A DNA stretch of 10,119 nt from Ruminococcaceae bacterium UBA1448 (GCA_002329405.1 DCTE01000089.1:1-10119); one strand, 5' to 3'; shown: positions 1-7,276, numbered from the stretch's first letter. Notes: generated by a model from the letters alone, not told the origin. Translations and numbers: made by a program.

Positions 1-288
1 GTCGCCATCACCCTGATAGGTAAAAACGATTTTGTCCGGCAACAGCCGCTTGATTCCCGTAGCAATAGCCGGAGCTCTGCCATGGGCAGCCTCCAGCATA
101 TCACAATTAAAATAATCGTAAGCCAGCACCGCACAGCCTACCGGACATATGCCAATAGCTTTTTCCCGTAGGGAAAGTTCGTCCAGGCATTCTGCCACCA
201 AACGGTGAATGATGCCATGGGTACAGCCCGGACAATAGTGGGTCTCACAATCGGTCAGGCCTTTTGTCTTCTGAAAAATAACTGCCAT
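1..288 (-). CDS. 2-oxoacid:ferredoxin oxidoreductase beta subunit (VorA/KorB type), C-terminus cut by window edge
   Basis: The TPP-binding subunit of a multi-subunit 2-oxoacid:ferredoxin oxidoreductase. The family oxidatively decarboxylates 2-oxoacids to acyl-CoA and passes electrons to ferredoxin in the cytoplasm. Only the first 96 residues are in the window. The sequence shows CPGC (C19, C22) and CPVGC (C48, C52), which match the Fe-S ligand region of beta subunits. It ends at YQGDGD (91-96), the start of the conserved TPP/Mg motif. The ATG at 288 is preceded by GGAGGTAAG at good spacing, so the start is firm. It begins 20 bp after the alpha-subunit gene and is surely co-transcribed with it. 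A gamma subunit would be expected beyond position 1. The substrate (branched-chain 2-oxoacid, 2-oxoglutarate or aryl pyruvate) cannot be told from this fragment. Confidence 0.9.
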   Translation of the reverse strand, partial: MAVIFQKTKGLTDCETHYCPGCTHGIIHRLVAECLDELSLREKAIGICPVGCAVLAYDYFNCDMLEAAHGRAPAIATGIKRLLPDKIVFTYQGDGD

Positions 289-308
289 TCTCTTACCTCC
301 TTTACCCG

Positions 309-1370
309 TCATTTCCCGACAGCTGCCATCTCCGCGATCTGTTGTGCAACCTCATCAGGGGTCGGAACAATACCGCCTGTCCTTCCGTAAAAGGACACCG
401 GACAGCATCCATTCACTGCCAGCCGGACGTCGTCCACCATCTGGCCCATACTCATTTCAACGCACAGAATCCGGGACATCCTTTTTGCGCAGTCCGCCAG
501 CTGTTTTTCCGGGTAAGGCCAGAGGGTGACCGGCCGGAACAGGCCGGCCTTCACGCCCATTTCCCGGGCAATTTCCACTGCTGCTTTACAGATACGGGCA
601 GTCGCGCCATATGCGACGACCATATACTCTGCATCTTCCAGACGGTACCCATCCCAAAGGACCTCATTCTGCTTGACGATTTCATACCGCTCAAAGCGTT
701 TTCTGACGATTTCTTCCAGCTGTGCAGGGGTTAGATAAAGGGAGTTAACAATATTCGGTTTCCGTTTTTCTCCGGTTCCGGTCAGTGCCCACGGCTTGGG
801 CTGAGGGGGGGCGATTTCATCCGGGAAGGAGACCGGCTCCATCATCTGGCCCAGCATCCCGTCAGCCAGCAGCATCGCCGGCATTCGGTACTTTTCCCCT
901 GTCTCAAACGCACGGATCACCAGGTCGACCATCTCCTGCACCGACGAAGGAGCATATACCAGCAGCTGTGCATCTCCATGTCCGGGTGCTTTGGTCGCCT
1001 GCCAGTAATCCGACTGGGAAGGCTGGATGCCGCCCAGCCCCGGCCCCCCGCGCATGACATTGATGATCAGTGCCGGCAGGTCAGACGCTGCAATATATGA
1101 AATCCCTTCTGTTTTCAGGCTGATACCGGGCGAAGAGGAAGAGGTCATCGCACGCGCACCGGCAGCAGCCGCCCCCAGTACCATATTGATTGCGGCGACT
1201 TCGCTTTCCGCCTGAAGATAGGTACCGCCGATTTTGGGCATCCGTTTTGCCATATAAGCCGCCACTTCTGTCTGCGGCGTGATCGGGTAACCGAAGAAAT
1301 GCCGGCAATGGGCGCGGATCGCCGCTTCCGCCAGTGCTTCGTTTCCCTTCATCAGATATTTTTGACGCAT
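309..1370 (-). CDS. vorB: 2-oxoacid:ferredoxin oxidoreductase alpha subunit (VorB/KorA type)
   Basis: A 353-residue alpha subunit of a VOR/KOR-type oxidoreductase, the pyrimidine-binding and transketolase-like half that forms the TPP site with the beta subunit. Visible hallmarks are the N-terminal GNEALAEAAI (9-18), FGYPITPQTE (26-35), QAESEVAAI (53-61), a serine-rich TSSSSPG (76-82) and RGGPGLGG at about 108-115. The C-terminal domain contains LFRPVTLWPYP. The length is normal for the separate alpha subunit. A TTG 18 bp upstream would add six residues, but the ATG at 1370 has GGAAAGG at about 8 bp and was preferred. It sits between the ferredoxin-type delta subunit (47-bp gap) and the beta subunit (20-bp gap). 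The symbol vorB is the usual label for this arrangement in Clostridia. Preference for 3-methyl-2-oxobutanoate is not proven by the sequence. Confidence 0.9.
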   Translation of the reverse strand: MRQKYLMKGNEALAEAAIRAHCRHFFGYPITPQTEVAAYMAKRMPKIGGTYLQAESEVAAINMVLGAAAAGARAMTSSSSPGISLKTEGISYIAASDLPALIINVMRGGPGLGGIQPSQSDYWQATKAPGHGDAQLLVYAPSSVQEMVDLVIRAFETGEKYRMPAMLLADGMLGQMMEPVSFPDEIAPPQPKPWALTGTGEKRKPNIVNSLYLTPAQLEEIVRKRFERYEIVKQNEVLWDGYRLEDAEYMVVAYGATARICKAAVEIAREMGVKAGLFRPVTLWPYPEKQLADCAKRMSRILCVEMSMGQMVDDVRLAVNGCCPVSFYGRTGGIVPTPDEVAQQIAEMAAVGK

Positions 1371-1417
1371 ATGTTTATTCCTTTCCAAGACAGGATAGCT
1401 CAGACCCCATCCGCTGT

Positions 1418-1624
1418 TTATTTCTCAATCGTAATCACCACATCCGGGCAGAACAGCGCACAGCTGCAGCAGCCGATACAGTCGTTCGGACGCGCAACCT
1501 TTGCAGGGTGGTACCCTTTGGGATTGAGGGTATTCTGGTCCAGTTCCAGCACCTTTTTGGGGCAGGCATGGACACACAGCCCGCATCCTTTGCATCGTGC
1601 GGCATCAATCAAAACCTTTGCCAT
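1418..1624 (-). CDS. Small 2x[4Fe-4S] ferredoxin-type delta subunit of the 2-oxoacid oxidoreductase
   Basis: A 68-residue polyferredoxin-like protein that should carry electrons from the alpha/beta catalytic core to free ferredoxin. Two textbook [4Fe-4S] motifs are visible: C11-x2-C14-x2-C17-x3-C21-P and C49-x2-C52-x2-C55-x3-C59-P. An extra cysteine (C53) sits inside the second motif. The start is the ATG at 1624, preceded by AAAGGAAGG. The open frame extends further upstream, but that part reads into the end of the ATPase gene and lacks a better ribosome site. It lies 31 bp after the ATPase gene and 47 bp before the alpha subunit. This matches the ferredoxin (VorC/KorD-like) subunit found first in such operons. 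Confidence 0.92.
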   Translation of the reverse strand: MAKVLIDAARCKGCGLCVHACPKKVLELDQNTLNPKGYHPAKVARPNDCIGCCSCALFCPDVVITIEK

Positions 1625-1655
1625 TAACTTTTCCTTCCTTTCATCTTGTTTGCCT

Positions 1656-2381
1656 TTACAGTTTCCCATCTTCCCACGGCAGCATGACCCTGCGGGAAAG
1701 GACAAACGGAAAAGGAATCTGTTTTTTTTCTTCACTGGACATCTGCTGCCAGACATCCGGCAGCATCACCGTCGACACAACTGGCAAAGCCATCATCTGA
1801 GCCGTTTGACGGGCCTTGTCCACACTTTCCAAAACCACCCGCGCATCTGTCGCACTTCCAAGGTTGGTTGCGTTGACAACTCCGGTACATTGCAGCCGTG
1901 CAGCCGTCTGAATCGCAGACAACACCTGCACAGCTGTTTCCGGGGTCTCCGTCAGCGGGCGCAAAAAGCTGACGATCCCCAATACCGTCAGCCTGCCGGC
2001 AGTTTCCTGCCTTTGCAGTATCGGATGATACCGTCCCAGAGCCGCAGCTCCCGCGTCATCTCCGCCAACGTCAAGAATCACCGGATGCTGTAAATCCGCT
2101 GTTTCAATCATCCCATCAATATGGGCAGGCAATGCCGGTATATCCAGATTCATACCGGCATAAACCGGCCCTTCCATCTGAATCCCGCATCCCTTCAGTT
2201 GCTGTCTGTAATCAAAAGACCGAAAATACGGATTGACGATGTCCAGATCCACCAGGGACGGAGATTTCCCCATCCCGGTAAGATATTCCGCCAATGACAG
2301 GGCAAAACTTGTCTTCCCGCATCCGTAATGACCGGTAATGACAACGACCGGCCGGTTTAATTGTTCATTTAATTGCAGCAT
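1656..2381 (-). CDS. SIMIBI/MinD-ParA-like P-loop ATPase, first gene of the oxidoreductase operon
   Basis: A 241-residue nucleotide-binding protein. It has a Walker A motif GHYGCGKTS at 17-25, an aspartate-rich VDLDIVNPYF segment at about 43-52 where MinD/ParA-like proteins carry their second switch, and a Walker B-like VILDVGGDD near 100-108. This places it among SIMIBI-class ATPases related to MinD, ParA and cobyrinic-acid synthase-like proteins. It lacks the N-terminal signature lysine of ParA/MinD (GHYGCGKT rather than KGGxGKT). It also has no CxxC pair of Mrp/NBP35-type Fe-S carriers. The ATG at 2381 has CAGGAGA at good spacing. As the first cistron of a four-gene Fe-S enzyme operon it may assist cofactor loading or assembly, but that is inference. 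The biochemical role is unknown. Confidence 0.85.
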   Translation of the reverse strand: MLQLNEQLNRPVVVITGHYGCGKTSFALSLAEYLTGMGKSPSLVDLDIVNPYFRSFDYRQQLKGCGIQMEGPVYAGMNLDIPALPAHIDGMIETADLQHPVILDVGGDDAGAAALGRYHPILQRQETAGRLTVLGIVSFLRPLTETPETAVQVLSAIQTAARLQCTGVVNATNLGSATDARVVLESVDKARQTAQMMALPVVSTVMLPDVWQQMSSEEKKQIPFPFVLSRRVMLPWEDGKL

Positions 2382-2416
2382 AGATTCTCCTGATCTGTTT
2401 TTATAGATTCCGTTTT

Positions 2417-2445
2417 ATTGTACAACTTTTTCATGCAAAAAAGAA
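2417..2445 (-). promoter_or_regulatory. Weak candidate promoter of the ATPase-oxidoreductase operon
   Basis: On the minus strand, TACAAT (2422-2417) is a fair -10 element with a poor -35 (TTCTTT, 2445-2440) at 17 bp. It sits about 36 bp upstream of the ATPase start in an A+T-rich gap, and an upstream terminator isolates this operon. A promoter is therefore needed here, but this exact site is a guess. Confidence 0.35.
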
Positions 2446-2510
2446 GAACGAACTATAAACATATTTTGGAGGTATAATTAATCATTTTAAGGCGTCAGAT
2501 TTAATTTTGA

Positions 2511-2553
2511 TAAAACAATAGGCCTGACATCTGCAAAACACAGATCTCAGGCC
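2511..2553 (-). terminator. Rho-independent terminator of the lipoprotein gene
   Basis: GGCCTGA-c-ATCTG (2521-2533) pairs with CAGAT-c-TCAGGCC (2541-2553) around a 7-nt loop, with a single C opposite C mismatch. On the minus strand it is followed by TATTGTTTTATC. It begins 13 bp after the lipoprotein stop codon, so it terminates that transcript and separates it from the oxidoreductase operon. Confidence 0.82.
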
Positions 2554-2565
2554 GCTAAACCACAC

Positions 2566-3354
2566 TTACTCCGTTTCCTTTGCATCCCGCAGTGCTGCCG
2601 CAGGCAGGCCGCTGAAAAGAATGTAGGAAGGCGCATCCGGGTTGTTGTAATAAATCGTCGCGCTGCTCAGCGGATCATCCGCAACCGAAGAAAAGTATTC
2701 CCCCCAGCCGGACAGGCAGCCGTCCACCTGGGACAGGATAGACTTTGCCGCATCCCTGACCTGCTCATTCACGTCGACCGTATCAATATTGTCGTCGCAA
2801 TACCAGCTGATCGTGTCCCAGGTACCCTGCGCATCGGTAACAGTGCCGTATGAGACATTGCGGTTATACAGCGCACGGGCCTGGAATTCCTCAATCGCGT
2901 CATCCCCATTGAGTTTGAAATCATCGTCACAGAGTGAAAGATCACTGGTGGAATAGTATTCCGGGTCTTCCTGGAAGGTGATCTTCATTGCGTACAGCCC
3001 GATATAATCGCCGGCCCCCTGCAAAGAATCGGCGAAATACAGTTCAGTATTCATATAAAGGCCGAACATCATCGTCGTCCGAATAATCTCATACCCAAAG
3101 GTCCCTTCCGGCATTCCTTCCAGCTGATCATCTTCCAGCCGGACCCACTGGGAACGCACCAGCTGAAGCTGGTTGGCAACCTCTTCAGGAGTAGACCCCC
3201 ACTGCGCATTGAGATAACCGTCATAATGGTAAATATCCATCTCTGTCTGGGCCTGTCCGATCGAACAGGAAGAGAGGGAAAAGACCGCGGCAATTCCGGC
3301 GGTCAGGGCCGCAAACCACCGTTTGAACCCTCTGTTGATTTTTATATTCAGCAT
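2566..3354 (-). CDS. Predicted lipoprotein of unknown function
   Basis: A 262-residue protein that I do not recognise beyond its export signal. The N-terminus has a charged n-region (K5, R8, K11, R12), a hydrophobic core (about 13-26) and a lipobox LSSC with the acylated cysteine at C30. It is thus predicted to be anchored on the outer face of the cytoplasmic membrane. The mature part is acidic and rich in aromatic residues (YHYDGYLNAQWG near 42-53), with no metal or catalytic motif that I can see. Only a few cysteines follow the lipobox. It is monocistronic, with a perfect promoter just upstream and a hairpin terminator just downstream. The ATG at 3354 has AAAAGG directly touching it and no normally spaced ribosome site, so the start is the weakest part of the call. 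No other in-frame start precedes it within the predicted transcript. Confidence 0.82.
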   Translation of the reverse strand: MLNIKINRGFKRWFAALTAGIAAVFSLSSCSIGQAQTEMDIYHYDGYLNAQWGSTPEEVANQLQLVRSQWVRLEDDQLEGMPEGTFGYEIIRTTMMFGLYMNTELYFADSLQGAGDYIGLYAMKITFQEDPEYYSTSDLSLCDDDFKLNGDDAIEEFQARALYNRNVSYGTVTDAQGTWDTISWYCDDNIDTVDVNEQVRDAAKSILSQVDGCLSGWGEYFSSVADDPLSSATIYYNNPDAPSYILFSGLPAAALRDAKETE

Positions 3355-3393
3355 CCTTTTGACACCAGTCCTTATCCTTGATAGATCTTTCTT

Positions 3394-3422
3394 ATTATAC
3401 GGTATATCCAGACGTTTGTCAA
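3394..3422 (-). promoter_or_regulatory. Perfect-consensus sigma-A promoter for the lipoprotein gene
   Basis: TTGACA (3422-3417), a 17-bp spacer and TATAAT (3399-3394) on the minus strand match the housekeeping consensus at all 12 positions. Transcription would start near 3387, giving a leader of only about 33 nt before the ATG at 3354. It lies immediately downstream of the racemase operon terminator. Confidence 0.9.
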
Positions 3423-3463
3423 AGAATCATTCTGTTAATTTTTTCAAATACAGGGATATCAAC

Positions 3464-3502
3464 AAAAACGGCATGCCGTCTGCTTCAAAAAACGTCATGC
3501 CG
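3464..3502 (-). terminator. Terminator of the ECF-racemase operon
   Basis: On the minus strand CGGCATG (3502-3496) pairs with CATGCCG (3475-3469), followed by TTTTTG. Inside the loop, CGT and ACG can add three more pairs after one mismatch. It begins 9 bp after the racemase stop codon. Confidence 0.75.
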
Positions 3503-3510
3503 CCTGTAAT

Positions 3511-4788
3511 TTATTGGATAATCGGGACCACACTCCCGGCAAATGGAAGAACATACACCGATTTCCCTGTAAAGTCAATCTTTTGAAGCAACTGTGACAG
3601 TTCATTGGAGGCTTCAATCCCCATCGGCTGTACCAGCTCTGCGTCCAGCTCGGTCAGTGTGTAAACATGGGATGCGAGATGCAGCTGCTCACAGGTCAGA
3701 TAAAAGATATACCCGCCGATTGTAAAATCCGCCCGCAATGCTTCATCCAGCCGTCCCTCCCGGAGAGGCTCCAGCCAGTCAAAATAATCGGGTGCGCCGC
3801 CTCCTTCCGGGCATCTGCACAGCCAGAGCATTACACCGCCCGGTTTGAGCGCACGCATCGCGTTGAGCATCCCTTTGCAGCCCTGATATAAATTCATATC
3901 TTTCGGATAACCGCCGCTTGAGCAGACCACGATATCCGCCTGATGGTCAATTGGCAGTTCATAGCAAGCCCGCTGAAAGTCACAGCTTGCCTTCCAGGCC
4001 GCATACAGACTGCCGCCAAAAATGCCGGCATGTTTCCCGCCGGCGGAAACTACCAGATTCAGACTATAGGCAACCGGTACCATCCCGGCCGCCTCCATCA
4101 TATCCTCGTGAATTGGATTGTCCCGCAGTTTACAGCAGCCAACCCGCGCGTCTGACATCGCTTTTTCCGGGTCAAGTGCCCGCTGATGGTTCTGCCGGAT
4201 GGTCTCCCTCCCGGCAACACCGGGCAGGATATTTTTTCTGCCGCCGCCAAACCCTGCCATCATATGGTGGACAGTACCACCCAGCACAATGACCTTCCGC
4301 CCAATCACCAGCGGATTGACCTGAACGACTGTCCCACGGGAGGTGGTTCCGACTGTCACCAGATCTGCCGCGTCGCAGTCGTGATCAACCACCCGCACCT
4401 TCCGGCAGACATCTTCTGAACAGATTCGGACCATTTCCTCGGGCGTTGACCGGCGATGGGTACCCAGTGCAATCAAGATTGCAATATTTTGGTAGGGTAC
4501 ACCGATCTGATCATGCAGATAGCCGACCAGCATCGGCATAATCAGATCCTGCCGCATCCAGCTGCGGGTGATATCGCTGACGACGATTGTAACTGGGTCA
4601 GACGGGGATACCATCTGCTGCAAAGGCGGGCTGTCAATTGCTCCATCGGTCACCGCTTCCATAAACGCCTGCCGCAAATCTTCAATCTCCGTCATCTGAC
4701 GGGGAAGCAATGTTTCAATCGACGAAGCGCCCCGGATGGACAGGGTTTTTGCCTCTTCTCCGTATTTCAGTGTAATTTCAGCGTCCAT
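3511..4788 (-). CDS. larA: LarA-family nickel-pincer-dependent 2-hydroxyacid racemase/epimerase
   Basis: A 425-residue member of the lactate racemase LarA family. These cytoplasmic enzymes invert 2-hydroxyacid stereocentres by hydride transfer on a nickel-pincer nucleotide attached to a lysine. The key residues align well with those known for Lactobacillus plantarum LarA (R75, H108, H174, K184, H200): here ITR with R75, ALGTHR with H111, VHH (H174/H175), GFGGGRK with K185, and the RQNH histidine H201. Length matches the family. The ATG at 4788 with AGAGGT upstream is chosen. The frame stays open for 51 more codons, but these lie in the EcfT gene. The gene follows EcfT by 25 bp as the last cistron of a T-box-controlled ECF operon. 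No cofactor synthesis genes (larB, larC, larE) are in the window. LarA homologues differ widely in substrate, so lactate is not assured. Confidence 0.88.
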   Translation of the reverse strand: MDAEITLKYGEEAKTLSIRGASSIETLLPRQMTEIEDLRQAFMEAVTDGAIDSPPLQQMVSPSDPVTIVVSDITRSWMRQDLIMPMLVGYLHDQIGVPYQNIAILIALGTHRRSTPEEMVRICSEDVCRKVRVVDHDCDAADLVTVGTTSRGTVVQVNPLVIGRKVIVLGGTVHHMMAGFGGGRKNILPGVAGRETIRQNHQRALDPEKAMSDARVGCCKLRDNPIHEDMMEAAGMVPVAYSLNLVVSAGGKHAGIFGGSLYAAWKASCDFQRACYELPIDHQADIVVCSSGGYPKDMNLYQGCKGMLNAMRALKPGGVMLWLCRCPEGGGAPDYFDWLEPLREGRLDEALRADFTIGGYIFYLTCEQLHLASHVYTLTELDAELVQPMGIEASNELSQLLQKIDFTGKSVYVLPFAGSVVPIIQ

Positions 4789-4813
4789 GCTTACCTCTCG
4801 TTTCCCATCCAAA

Positions 4814-5569
4814 TCATAATACTGCCGCCGCACCGACCAGCAGCAGGCTGAACAGTATACAGCCGATATCCGCCGCTGTAAACGGATATTCCCGGTATCC
4901 GCTGGAGACGGTACGCAGATTGAAGCCGCGCAGCTGGGCACTCATCGCGCCGGCATCCACTTTTTTCAGGCTGGACATCATCAGCGGCACAAACAGCGGA
5001 ACCGACAATTTCAGCTTTTTGATGATACCGCCGTCATACTCGACACCGCGCGCCTTCTGCGCGTCCTCAATATCATGAAATTCCGACGTAAACAATGGAA
5101 CAAACCGGAACGCGGTCGTTACGATAAAAGCATAGCGATAGGGGACATGCAGCCGCTTGACCAGCGCACCGCACAGGTCATTCATCTCGGTGATCGCAAA
5201 CAGAAGCATCAGCGGCAGCATCGTTGCAACAATCCGCAGTCCCAGCAAAACCGCACTGGACAGCCCGTCTCGGGTGACAAAGGTAAAACCACCTGCCGAC
5301 AACAGCGGGTCGCCTGACCGGACAAAAAACAACTGGAATACAAACATCATCCCACCCAGCACCAGCAGGCTTCTGGTCAGCCTGAGCGCCCGCTTCCCAA
5401 GCCCGCAGGCAGTGCAGATTCCCAGCAGCAGAATAATCAGGCTGATCGTAAACACAACCGAATGACTGACAATTGCACAGATGCCCACCAGAAAGGCCGC
5501 CGCCAGCTTTGTGACCGGGTTCAGCCGGTGCAAAACCGAATTTCCGGGCAGATATTGCAGCAGATTCAT
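4814..5569 (-). CDS. ecfT: ECF transporter transmembrane component EcfT
   Basis: A 251-residue integral membrane scaffold that joins the two ATPases to the S component in an energy-coupling-factor importer. Hydrophobic segments lie near 21-36, 38-56, 67-83, 104-127 and 231-251. The coupling region carries the two family-defining Ala/Leu-Arg-Gly motifs, ARG (173-175, in QKARGVEYDGG) and LRG (213-215, in QLRGFNLR). These dock on the ATPases. The ATG at 5569 shares ATGA with the stop codon of the upstream ATPase and has GGAGAGGT before it, so translation is coupled. The adjacent S component makes this a dedicated (group I-like) transporter rather than a shared module, although sharing with other S components is possible. 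Confidence 0.92.
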   Translation of the reverse strand: MNLLQYLPGNSVLHRLNPVTKLAAAFLVGICAIVSHSVVFTISLIILLLGICTACGLGKRALRLTRSLLVLGGMMFVFQLFFVRSGDPLLSAGGFTFVTRDGLSSAVLLGLRIVATMLPLMLLFAITEMNDLCGALVKRLHVPYRYAFIVTTAFRFVPLFTSEFHDIEDAQKARGVEYDGGIIKKLKLSVPLFVPLMMSSLKKVDAGAMSAQLRGFNLRTVSSGYREYPFTAADIGCILFSLLLVGAAAVL

Positions 5570-6423
5570 GACAGTACCTCTCCTTTCCCGGCTGTAGCGG
5601 ACATTTCTTTCCGCAGCCTGCATATCGTTTCAAACATTTCCTCGACTGTAAACACATCTTCAAACTGCGGCTGCTTCGCTCCGGCATCCAGCTTCAGTGC
5701 AAGTGCCGGAATCTGCGCCGGCAGGACATGCGCCCTGCCCAGCAATGGCTGATCTCTCATCACATCATGGGTTGCGCCGTCCCCGATCAGCTGTCCGCCT
5801 GTCAGCACCAGCACCCGTCCGGCATACTGGGAAACCAGCTCCATATCATGGCTGACCATCAATACCGTCAATCCCTCTTCCCGGTTGAGCCGGGTCAGGT
5901 AATCCATGATCGCTGTGCATTCCCTATAGTCCAGCCCGGTAGTCGGTTCATCCAGGATTACCAGCTGGGGACGGCAGACCAGCACACTTGCCAACGCAAT
6001 CCGCTGCCGTTCCCCGCGGCTGCGGGAAAATGGGAACCAGTCGCCATCCAGTGAAAACTGCTCAATCGCTTCCCGGGTACGTTCCCTGATCTCCTGTTCC
6101 GGCAGCCCCATCAGCCGAAGGCCAAACGCCAGCTCTTCCCGGACGGTGTTCTGACAGATCTGGCGGTCAGGATTCTGGAACAGAAAGCCTGCTTTCCGGG
6201 CAATCTGACTGGTACGAATAGAAGTGGTCGGCGTACCGTCCAGATAAACGGTACCGGAATCGGGTTTTAACAGTCCATTGGACAGCCGGCTGATTGTCGA
6301 TTTCCCGGCGCCGTTGGAACCAATCAATGCGACAAACTCACCTTTTTGGATATGGAAGCTCAGATGCTCCACACTGCTGTCGGAATGGGGATAACGAAAC
6401 GAAACATCTTCAAACCGCAGCAT
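5566..6423 (-). CDS. ECF transporter ATPase with degenerate ABC signature (second EcfA)
   Basis: A 285-residue ABC ATPase of the ECF type. It has Walker A GSNGAGKST (35-43), a Q-loop at Q83 within LFQNPDRQ, Walker B LVILDEP (154-160) with catalytic E159, and switch histidine H192 in VSHD. The signature that should read LSGGQ is RSRGE (134-138), so its first and third positions are replaced by arginine. The ATG at 6423 follows GGGAGGTG and overlaps the upstream ATPase gene by 14 bp. Its stop overlaps the EcfT start as ATGA. It should form a heterodimer with the other ATPase under EcfT. The C-terminal extension (about 210-285) is as expected for EcfA proteins. The frame is open upstream of 6423 but has no ribosome site there. 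Confidence 0.92.
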   Translation of the reverse strand: MLRFEDVSFRYPHSDSSVEHLSFHIQKGEFVALIGSNGAGKSTISRLSNGLLKPDSGTVYLDGTPTTSIRTSQIARKAGFLFQNPDRQICQNTVREELAFGLRLMGLPEQEIRERTREAIEQFSLDGDWFPFSRSRGERQRIALASVLVCRPQLVILDEPTTGLDYRECTAIMDYLTRLNREEGLTVLMVSHDMELVSQYAGRVLVLTGGQLIGDGATHDVMRDQPLLGRAHVLPAQIPALALKLDAGAKQPQFEDVFTVEEMFETICRLRKEMSATAGKGEVLS

Positions 6424-7276
6424 CCGCGCACACCTCCCGTACCATCTTTTCCGCCCCATCCAGTTCGGTGGGGATTTCACCAGCGTAAAGTCCTGCCTTT
6501 TTAAGCATCTGTCCCAGTTCCACCACCCGCGGAACATTGATTCCAAGCGACTGGAACAGCTCAATTTCATCGGTTATCCTGCGGGCAGGCGCGTCAAACA
6601 TCACCTGTCCCTTATCCAGCACGATCAGCCGGGAAACATAGGCACACAGCACCATGATCTTCTGCTCGACGACAATCACCGTCTTATGAAACTCCTGATT
6701 GAGTCTCCGCAAAATCTCATAAATCATGATGGTGCTCTCGGGGTCCAGCTCGCCGGTCGGCTCATCCAGCAGAATGATGTCCGGCTGCAAGGCCAGAATC
6801 GACGCAATCGCGACCTTCTGCTTCTGGCCGCCCGAAAGGGAACTGATCTGCCTTCTGCGCAGAGACGCAATCCCCAGCATCTCCAGCACCGTTTCCAGCC
6901 GCCGGGTGATCTCGTCCCGGGGGACCTGAAAATTCTCCATCCCGAAAAGGATCTCATCTTCCGCAATGCTCGAAACCATCTGGCTGTCGATGTCCTGAAA
7001 GACCTGACCGACAAACTTCGCCAGCTGTTCGGGATGTACCTCAACGGTATCCATCCCGTTGACTTCAACCGAACCATAAAAATCACCGGCAAAATGATGG
7101 GGGACCAATCCTGAAACCGAATAGGTCAGCGTCGATTTCCCGGCACCGGACGTTCCGGTAATCCCGACAAACTCTCCGTCCCTGATTTCCAAATTGATGT
7201 CTTTCAGCGCAAACTCCGCAGGCTGCTGTGACCCGCCTGCCGGGTAACGAAAGCTGAAATCCTGAAATCTGATCAT
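6410..7276 (-). CDS. ECF transporter ATPase with canonical LSGGQ (first EcfA)
   Basis: A 288-residue ABC ATPase that powers the ECF importer. It has Walker A GTSGAGKST (41-49), Q-loop Q94 in VFQDIDSQ, an intact signature LSGGQ (147-151), Walker B IILLDEP (167-173) with E172, and D-loop GELD. The switch histidine position reads VVEQK, so Q205 replaces the usual histidine. The ATG at 7276 is chosen because AAAGGTG stands about 6 bp before it. A GTG three codons upstream lies inside that ribosome site. It is 68 bp downstream of the S-component gene and overlaps the next ATPase gene by 14 bp. The family role is ATP hydrolysis coupled to toppling of the S component. See findings for the paired motif losses. 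Confidence 0.92.
   Translation of the reverse strand: MIRFQDFSFRYPAGGSQQPAEFALKDINLEIRDGEFVGITGTSGAGKSTLTYSVSGLVPHHFAGDFYGSVEVNGMDTVEVHPEQLAKFVGQVFQDIDSQMVSSIAEDEILFGMENFQVPRDEITRRLETVLEMLGIASLRRRQISSLSGGQKQKVAIASILALQPDIILLDEPTGELDPESTIMIYEILRRLNQEFHKTVIVVEQKIMVLCAYVSRLIVLDKGQVMFDAPARRITDEIELFQSLGINVPRVVELGQMLKKAGLYAGEIPTELDGAEKMVREVCADAAV

Noticed and set aside
1371..1388. TTG start extending the alpha subunit by six residues
   Set aside because: The TTG is part of the stretch that provides the ribosome binding site for the ATG at 1370, and alpha subunits normally begin near that ATG.
1299..2093. Plus-strand open frame of 264 codons
   Set aside because: It is antisense to the alpha, ferredoxin and ATPase genes, has low-complexity codon composition and shows no recognisable motif or ribosome site.
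2462..2478. TATAAT preceded by GGAGG on the plus strand as a promoter
   Set aside because: No -35 element is visible at suitable spacing and no plus-strand gene lies downstream.
4789..4941. N-terminal extension of the LarA homologue
   Set aside because: The extra residues are rich in Cys and Arg, come from another frame of EcfT and have no ribosome site. The ATG at 4788 does have one.
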